Shown here piece after piece: positions 30,765-35,544 of a stretch of 35,544 nucleotides of DNA. The DNA is from Bacteroidaceae bacterium (GTDB lineage Bacteria > Bacteroidota > Bacteroidia > Bacteroidales > Bacteroidaceae): NCBI GenBank assembly GCA_017480685.1, contig JAFUSD010000096.1, forward strand, positions 1 to 35,544, given 5' to 3'. Numbering within the stretch: position 1 is the first letter of the stretch; the number at the start of each line of letters is the position of its first letter. The notes beneath the pieces were generated by a model that saw nothing but the letters and a program-made list of their open reading frames with translations, did not search any database and was not told the DNA's origin. The translations under genes and the position numbers were made by a program.

Positions 30765-32711
30765 ATGAAATCGACAGACAAGGCACATAAACAAGCTGCA
30801 TCAAAGCCTGCAAGAAAATCAAAACAAACCACGACAGCAAAGCATGACAATACCTCAACCCCAACTCGTCCCAGCTGGTTGTCTCAACATCTCAGTGGCA
30901 CTCTCACTGCTTTGACGTTCATGTTGTTTATCCTATGGGCTGCCTATATGCTCATATCACGCAATGCCGACTACCTCTACACCGTGTCGGAGCACTCGCT
31001 GTTCCTGTTTGACAAGTCGTTCTTCGACTCCATCAACGTGCGTCCGGGCGGATTCACCACATGGCTGGCATTGTTCTGCTCTCAGTTCTTCCACTATCCT
31101 GTAGCAGGAGCGTTGTTGCTCATCGCCATTTGGGTAGCAACCGCCATCGTCAGCATCAAGGCATTCAACCTCCGTGCATGGCAACGACCGCTGGCCCTGT
31201 TGCCCGTGGGTGCCCTGCTCTGTTCGGTGATATTAGTTGGCTATTGGCTGTTCTACCTCAAGTCGGCTGGCTACAGTTTTGCACCATCCATCGGTCTTTT
31301 ACTCAGCATGTTGGCTGTCTGGACATTTCGCCGATTGGAGCATCTGCACCGCAAGGCATCACTGGGGTGGATGTTCCTATGGTGCATCGTAGGCTACATA
31401 CTCACCGGATGGTGGGGGTTGCTGGCCACCCTGCTCATGTCCATCATCGGTCGTGGCCGCGGTCTCGGGTGGTTGGTAGCTGCAGCAGGCATCATTTCCG
31501 TTCCACTCATCGCATATCATTTCTGCACACAGATGCGCATCGAATACGCATGGACTGTGGGCTTCCCTATGTTCCAAATCGATAAATACATATCGTGGAT
31601 GCCTATGATTCCGATGTTTGCAGCCACAGCACTCACCCTCATACTGGCTCTCCTTGGCCGTTATGCCGAAACTACTGACGCCAGACGTCCACTGCCTATA
31701 TGGATTACCACCATCTGCACTGCGGCTTGCTTCATCATAGGCAGCCTCTATGCCGACTTCGACAACCCCAACTTCCATGCCGAGCAGCGCATCTACCGCG
31801 CAGCCGACGAAGGGCGTTGGAGCGATGTGCTGCAAGAGGCCTATCACCTCAAGACACCACCTACACGTGAAATCGTGATGTTCAAAAACCTGGCACTCAC
31901 CTATCTAGGCAACATAGGCGACAACATGTTCAAATACGACAACATGAGCATACCGCCCTATACCCGCGACTCGCTCATGGTGCGTATGGCTCAGACCAAT
32001 GCACCACTCGTCTACATGTACTATGCCCGCCTCAACTTCGCCACACGCTGGTGTATCGAGAACGGAGTTGAAATGGGTTTCAACCCCAACGACTACAAGG
32101 TGCTGACCCGTTGCGCCATGATTGCAGGCGAGACCGACCTTGCGCAGAAATACATCAACATACTGAAAAAGACGATGTTCTATCGCGAATGGGCAGAGAA
32201 GTATGAGCCATTCTTGTCCGACACCACAGAGCTCTTCAAGCTTCCCGAATTTGCCAACCAGCGCGAATACTACAGCCACTACCGTTCCATGCTCGACGGC
32301 GACGAAGGCCTCGTAGAGATGTACCTGCTGCAATACTTCTCGCAAACCATGAACAAAGACAGCCGCCTGCTGCAAGAGACCACACTCGTCTTCGCCCTGC
32401 AAAGCAAAGACATACAGCTCTTCTGGCCGCGATTCTTCCTCTACGCCCACATGCACCCCAACGAGCCCATGCCCATACACTATCAGGAAGCTGCATATCT
32501 GTATGGCAACCTCGAGCACGAAGTCGACATAAGCGGCATGCCGTTCGACGAAGTGAAGATACGACAGCGCTACGACGCATTCAACCACATGTCGCAGTCG
32601 CTCATACAGCAAGGCAAGAGCATAGAGGAAGTGGGACAAATCATGAAACCCACCTACGGCGACACCTTCTGGTGGTTCTACTTCTTCTGCAGAGGAATCA
32701 ACTCGTATTAA
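30765..32711 (+). CDS. Large multi-TM protein with soluble C-terminal domain (DUF6057-like), first paralog
   Basis: The protein is 648 residues. A basic, Lys/Thr-rich N-terminus (about 40 residues) is followed by about eight hydrophobic helices up to residue 330. After the last helix comes DFDNPNFHAEQRIYRAADEGRWSDVLQEAYHLKTPPTREIVMFKNLAL, opening a helical, TPR-like domain of about 300 residues. The closing part is rich in Tyr, Trp and Phe. A second protein with the same plan is encoded at 34328, and the two align over both membrane and soluble parts. I take the family to be the Bacteroidetes DUF6057 group from memory; no function is known to me. The lipoprotein gene begins 9 nt downstream, so they form an operon. 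Confidence 0.78.
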   Translation: MKSTDKAHKQAASKPARKSKQTTTAKHDNTSTPTRPSWLSQHLSGTLTALTFMLFILWAAYMLISRNADYLYTVSEHSLFLFDKSFFDSINVRPGGFTTWLALFCSQFFHYPVAGALLLIAIWVATAIVSIKAFNLRAWQRPLALLPVGALLCSVILVGYWLFYLKSAGYSFAPSIGLLLSMLAVWTFRRLEHLHRKASLGWMFLWCIVGYILTGWWGLLATLLMSIIGRGRGLGWLVAAAGIISVPLIAYHFCTQMRIEYAWTVGFPMFQIDKYISWMPMIPMFAATALTLILALLGRYAETTDARRPLPIWITTICTAACFIIGSLYADFDNPNFHAEQRIYRAADEGRWSDVLQEAYHLKTPPTREIVMFKNLALTYLGNIGDNMFKYDNMSIPPYTRDSLMVRMAQTNAPLVYMYYARLNFATRWCIENGVEMGFNPNDYKVLTRCAMIAGETDLAQKYINILKKTMFYREWAEKYEPFLSDTTELFKLPEFANQREYYSHYRSMLDGDEGLVEMYLLQYFSQTMNKDSRLLQETTLVFALQSKDIQLFWPRFFLYAHMHPNEPMPIHYQEAAYLYGNLEHEVDISGMPFDEVKIRQRYDAFNHMSQSLIQQGKSIEEVGQIMKPTYGDTFWWFYFFCRGINSY

Positions 32712-32720
32712 ACGAAACCA

Positions 32721-34322
32721 ATGAATCGTTTATCATTTATAAGCCACAAGTTATCAATAGCAATAGCCGCAATTATTGCGATTGCATCCGTTTCGTGCAC
32801 CAGCCCGTCGGTGCCCGACAACTATGCCATGCAAACACGACAGCCATACATCATGCCCGACTACACCGAAGTCACCATCCCCTGCAACCTATGCCCAACC
32901 AACTTCATAGTGACCGAATCAGGCAAGCAGGCAGTGGTGAGGATGAGCGCCGGCACCACAGCCTTCACCTACGGTGACGGTATGAAAGTCATGATTGACC
33001 CCGACGAATGGGAAGTACTGAAGCACGAGGCACTGGGTGGCAGCATCAAGGTCGAAGTGTTTGTAAAGGCCGACCAAGGATGGAACGCATACAAGCCATT
33101 CAACATCTATGTAGCCGCCGACAGCATCGACCCCTACATCTCCTATCGTCTCATACCGCCCTCATACGTCGACTACAGCCACCTTGCACTGGCTCAACGC
33201 AACCTCACCACCTTCGACGAAACCGTCTTCTACGACAACCGCCCCTTCAGCACTGCCGACAAAGGACAATGCGTCAACTGCCACTCATACCAGAACTACC
33301 ACACCAACCGCATGCTCTTCCACATGCGCCACAACAACCCTGGCACACTCATCGTCGACGGCGACCAAGTGAAACGAGTCAACCTCAAGACCGACTCCAC
33401 CATATCGGCAGGTGTCTACCCTTCGTGGCACCCCACCCTCCCACTCATTGCATTCTCCACCAACCTCACCGGACAGACATTCCACACCAAAGACCTCGCG
33501 AAGATTGAGGTGCAAGACCTCGAGAGCGACCTCATCCTCTACGACCTCGACCGCAACTCCATAAGCACCATATCTGCCCTACCCGACCAACTCGAGGTAT
33601 TCCCCACATGGTCGGCCGACGGACAGACACTCTACTATTGTTCGGCACACTTCGCCTACGAGTCCGACTCTACACGCGAAGACGAACTCATCACCCGTTA
33701 CAAAGACATCCACTACAACATCTACTCACGCAGCTTCGACCCCACTACTCAAAGTTTTGGCGAGCCACGGCTCATCTTCAATGCCGACTCGCTCAACCAA
33801 AGTGCCACCTTGCCGCGCACCTCGCCCGACGGTCGCTACATGGTCTTTGCCCTTGCTCCATGGGGATGCTTCCACGTATGGCATCACGAAGCCGATATCT
33901 ACATCATCGACCTCAACACCATGCAGGCACAACCACTCTCAGCCATCAACAGCAAGCGTTCAGAGAGCTATCCCTCATTCTCGTCGAACGGCCGGTGGCT
34001 GATGACCGCATCGCGTCGCGACGATGGCAACTACACACGTCCCTACATCGCATACTTCGATGCTCAAGGCACATGCCACAAACCATTCGAGCTGCCACAG
34101 CGCGACCCATACCATTATATATATTACCTCAACTCCTACAACCGACCCGAATTCATGATTGAACCCGTGCCCTACACTGCCGACGAATTTGCCGGCCATG
34201 CACGGCAGCAAGTCATCAAAGCAACATACAACGGACAACAGCCGACTGACACCATCACCACCGACGACACTCACCACGATGACAAGTCGACAACATTCAC
34301 TCGTTTGTCAGAAACATCGTAA
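32721..34322 (+). CDS. TolB-like beta-propeller lipoprotein with a CxxCH haem-binding motif
   Basis: The protein is 533 residues. The leader LSIAIAAIIAIASVSC ends in a lipobox-like Cys. A beta-rich N-terminal part with a CNLC pair precedes GQCVNCHSYQNY, where Cys184-x2-Cys187-His188 is a c-type haem attachment motif. HTNRMLFHMRHNNPGTLI, just after it, offers His and Met as possible axial ligands. The rest carries PD40/TolB-like propeller blades: GVYPSWHPTLPLIAFSTN, VFPTWSADGQTLYYCSAH, LPRTSPDGRYMVFAL, ESYPSFSSNGRWLMTAS. It is probably anchored facing the periplasm or cell surface. It is flanked by two paralogous membrane proteins with gaps of 9 and 5 nt, so the three probably act together. 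A single haem would suggest electron transfer or sensing; this is inference. Confidence 0.85.
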   Translation: MNRLSFISHKLSIAIAAIIAIASVSCTSPSVPDNYAMQTRQPYIMPDYTEVTIPCNLCPTNFIVTESGKQAVVRMSAGTTAFTYGDGMKVMIDPDEWEVLKHEALGGSIKVEVFVKADQGWNAYKPFNIYVAADSIDPYISYRLIPPSYVDYSHLALAQRNLTTFDETVFYDNRPFSTADKGQCVNCHSYQNYHTNRMLFHMRHNNPGTLIVDGDQVKRVNLKTDSTISAGVYPSWHPTLPLIAFSTNLTGQTFHTKDLAKIEVQDLESDLILYDLDRNSISTISALPDQLEVFPTWSADGQTLYYCSAHFAYESDSTREDELITRYKDIHYNIYSRSFDPTTQSFGEPRLIFNADSLNQSATLPRTSPDGRYMVFALAPWGCFHVWHHEADIYIIDLNTMQAQPLSAINSKRSESYPSFSSNGRWLMTASRRDDGNYTRPYIAYFDAQGTCHKPFELPQRDPYHYIYYLNSYNRPEFMIEPVPYTADEFAGHARQQVIKATYNGQQPTDTITTDDTHHDDKSTTFTRLSETS

Positions 34323-34327
34323 GCATT

Positions 34328-35544
34328 ATGAACCACAATACATCCACATACACCACATCACTGCGCCTCTTGCTCTTCGCGGTAGTCAGCTACATCATGC
34401 TCATGATGCATGCCGACTATCTCTACGAAGTTCAAGAGCACGACCTCTTCATCGGTACCAGCGACTTTGCAGCCACCACGCTCTCGCAAGATGGCGGTTT
34501 GTGGATATGGATGGGATGCTACCTCACACAATACTTCTACCATCCCTGGCTCGGCGCACTGATACTCACCGCCATCTGGACAGTCACTGCCCTGTTGCTC
34601 ATATCCGCCTTCCGTCTTAAAGGTAACCATCAGCTATTTGCATGGATGCCAGTATGTGCATTGCTCATCTCGGTGCTCGATGTCGGATATTGGCTCTACT
34701 ACATGCAGATGCCAGGCTACTGGTTCTCCCACAGCCTCAGCTTCATGGCCATCAGTCTCGTCACATGGGGTGTGAGCAAAGTTGCCTACCGTTTCTGGCC
34801 GCACAACATCTCATGGTTCATATTCATCGTAGCATATTTCGCCTTACGACAGCACATACCCACATTTGCCAAGATGGGTGAAAGCCAACCACTCCTCAGC
34901 CTTCCATTCATCATCGCACCTGCATCGGTGCTTCTCTTGCCGCTTCTCGGCTTCTTGCCCATTGCCGATACACGCCGGTGGATAAGCATCACACTTACCA
35001 CATTGCTACTTGCAGCCTTTGTTTTTGCGTCACACCATTTCTCATTCCGCGACCCCAACTACCATGCCGAGCTTCGTATGATGCGCGCCATCGATGAATG
35101 TCGTTGGGACGATGTGATTGCAGAGTTACAAAAGGCTGAGACACCCACCAATCTCATGGTAGTGTATAAAAACATAGCACTGATGCACACCGACCGCCTG
35201 CCCGAGATGTTCAGCACAGGCAACTGCGGCATCCTGCCACATAGCGGCGACAGCCTCAGTGTGAGCATCGCACACCAAGACGGAGCAATGGTGTACTACC
35301 AGTTCGGACAAATCAACTATGCCTACCGATGGGCGATGGAGAACGCAACCGACTACGGACATAAGGCGAAGAACCTCAAGATGTATGCACGCTGTGCCAT
35401 CATGAATCGTGAGTTCGACCTCGCAGCCAAATATCTGGCAATACTCAAGCAGACCACATTCCACCGTGGGTGGGCCCGGGAGCGCGAACCCATGCTCACA
35501 CATGCCGATGCACTGTTCAATTCCGATGAATACATAGCCATCTC
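34328..35544 (+). CDS. Multi-TM protein with soluble C-terminal domain (DUF6057-like), second paralog, cut by window end
   Basis: The frame is open from ATG 34328 to the last base, giving 405 codons of a longer gene. It starts 5 nt after the propeller lipoprotein gene. It aligns with the product of 30765. ADYLYEVQEHDLFI pairs with ADYLYTVSEHSLFL, DVGYWLYYMQMPGYWFS with LVGYWLFYLKSAGYSFA, and FRDPNYHAELRMMRAIDECRWDDVI with FDNPNFHAEQRIYRAADEGRWSDVL. Later, ARCAIMNREFDLAAKYLAILKQTTFHRGWAREREPML pairs with TRCAMIAGETDLAQKYINILKKTMFYREWAEKYEPFL. It lacks the long basic N-terminal extension of the first paralog. About eight hydrophobic helices precede the soluble part. Function is unknown. Confidence 0.8.
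   Translation, partial: MNHNTSTYTTSLRLLLFAVVSYIMLMMHADYLYEVQEHDLFIGTSDFAATTLSQDGGLWIWMGCYLTQYFYHPWLGALILTAIWTVTALLLISAFRLKGNHQLFAWMPVCALLISVLDVGYWLYYMQMPGYWFSHSLSFMAISLVTWGVSKVAYRFWPHNISWFIFIVAYFALRQHIPTFAKMGESQPLLSLPFIIAPASVLLLPLLGFLPIADTRRWISITLTTLLLAAFVFASHHFSFRDPNYHAELRMMRAIDECRWDDVIAELQKAETPTNLMVVYKNIALMHTDRLPEMFSTGNCGILPHSGDSLSVSIAHQDGAMVYYQFGQINYAYRWAMENATDYGHKAKNLKMYARCAIMNREFDLAAKYLAILKQTTFHRGWAREREPMLTHADALFNSDEYIAI

Overview
The window is ordinary chromosomal DNA from a member of the Bacteroidales, most likely a Prevotella-like species. Five observations support this. Promoters follow the Bacteroidetes -33 TTG / -7 TAnnTTTG pattern, and Shine-Dalgarno sequences are largely absent. 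There is a FeoA-FeoB fusion with a Cys-rich partner. Methylmalonyl-CoA mutase is split into MutA and MutB. Two secreted proteins end in the 'YNLQGQ...G-NIING-K' tail common in Prevotella and Bacteroides. The intergenic regions carry short dispersed repeats typical of this group. No phage, transposase, CRISPR array or rRNA was seen.

Layout. 1-1307: the 3' end of ffh, a GC-rich hairpin spacer and folD. 1588-1665: tRNA-His(GTG) with its own promoter and terminator. 1880-7415: a visibly more AT-rich cluster of four exported proteins (an S74-like fibre protein, a gingipain-type C25 cysteine peptidase, an unknown protein with a sorting-like tail, and a triple-repeat protein with the same tail). 7498-8646: a MltF-like lytic transglycosylase on the minus strand, facing the cluster across a shared terminator. 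9401-13913: mutA and mutB, separated by a four-helix-bundle (23S IVS/Avd-like) gene that sits between inverted AT-rich repeats. 14266-15714: msrA and an EamA transporter. 16386-18973: feoAB and its Cys-rich membrane partner. 19027-25605: a packed plus-strand run of a two-part Rid-family protein, an anchored hypothetical protein, an SO_0444-type metal permease fused to an HMA domain, rsmG, an MBL hydrolase, a sigma-54 activator and lptE. 25923-26869: secG and an FHA/zinc-ribbon protein. 27025-28935: two tandem AraC-type regulators. 29008-30441: nhaA. 30765-35544: two paralogous multi-TM proteins flanking a CxxCH-bearing beta-propeller lipoprotein, with the second paralog cut by the window end.

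How the genes work together. Several blocks have clear joint roles: FeoAB with its partner in ferrous iron uptake, MutA and MutB in the succinate/propionate pathway, and LptE and SecG in envelope biogenesis and export. The C25 cluster looks like a small secreted module. The terminal TM / haem-motif lipoprotein / TM triad looks like one envelope system of unknown function.

The most unusual structure is non-coding. Four separate intergenic regions contain tandem repeats, and all four have a 22-nt period although their sequences differ. In the feoAB upstream region the 22-nt phase runs on through about sixteen progressively diverged units and includes a near-perfect 34-bp inverted repeat. All functional calls are from reading the sequence by eye; no database search was run.
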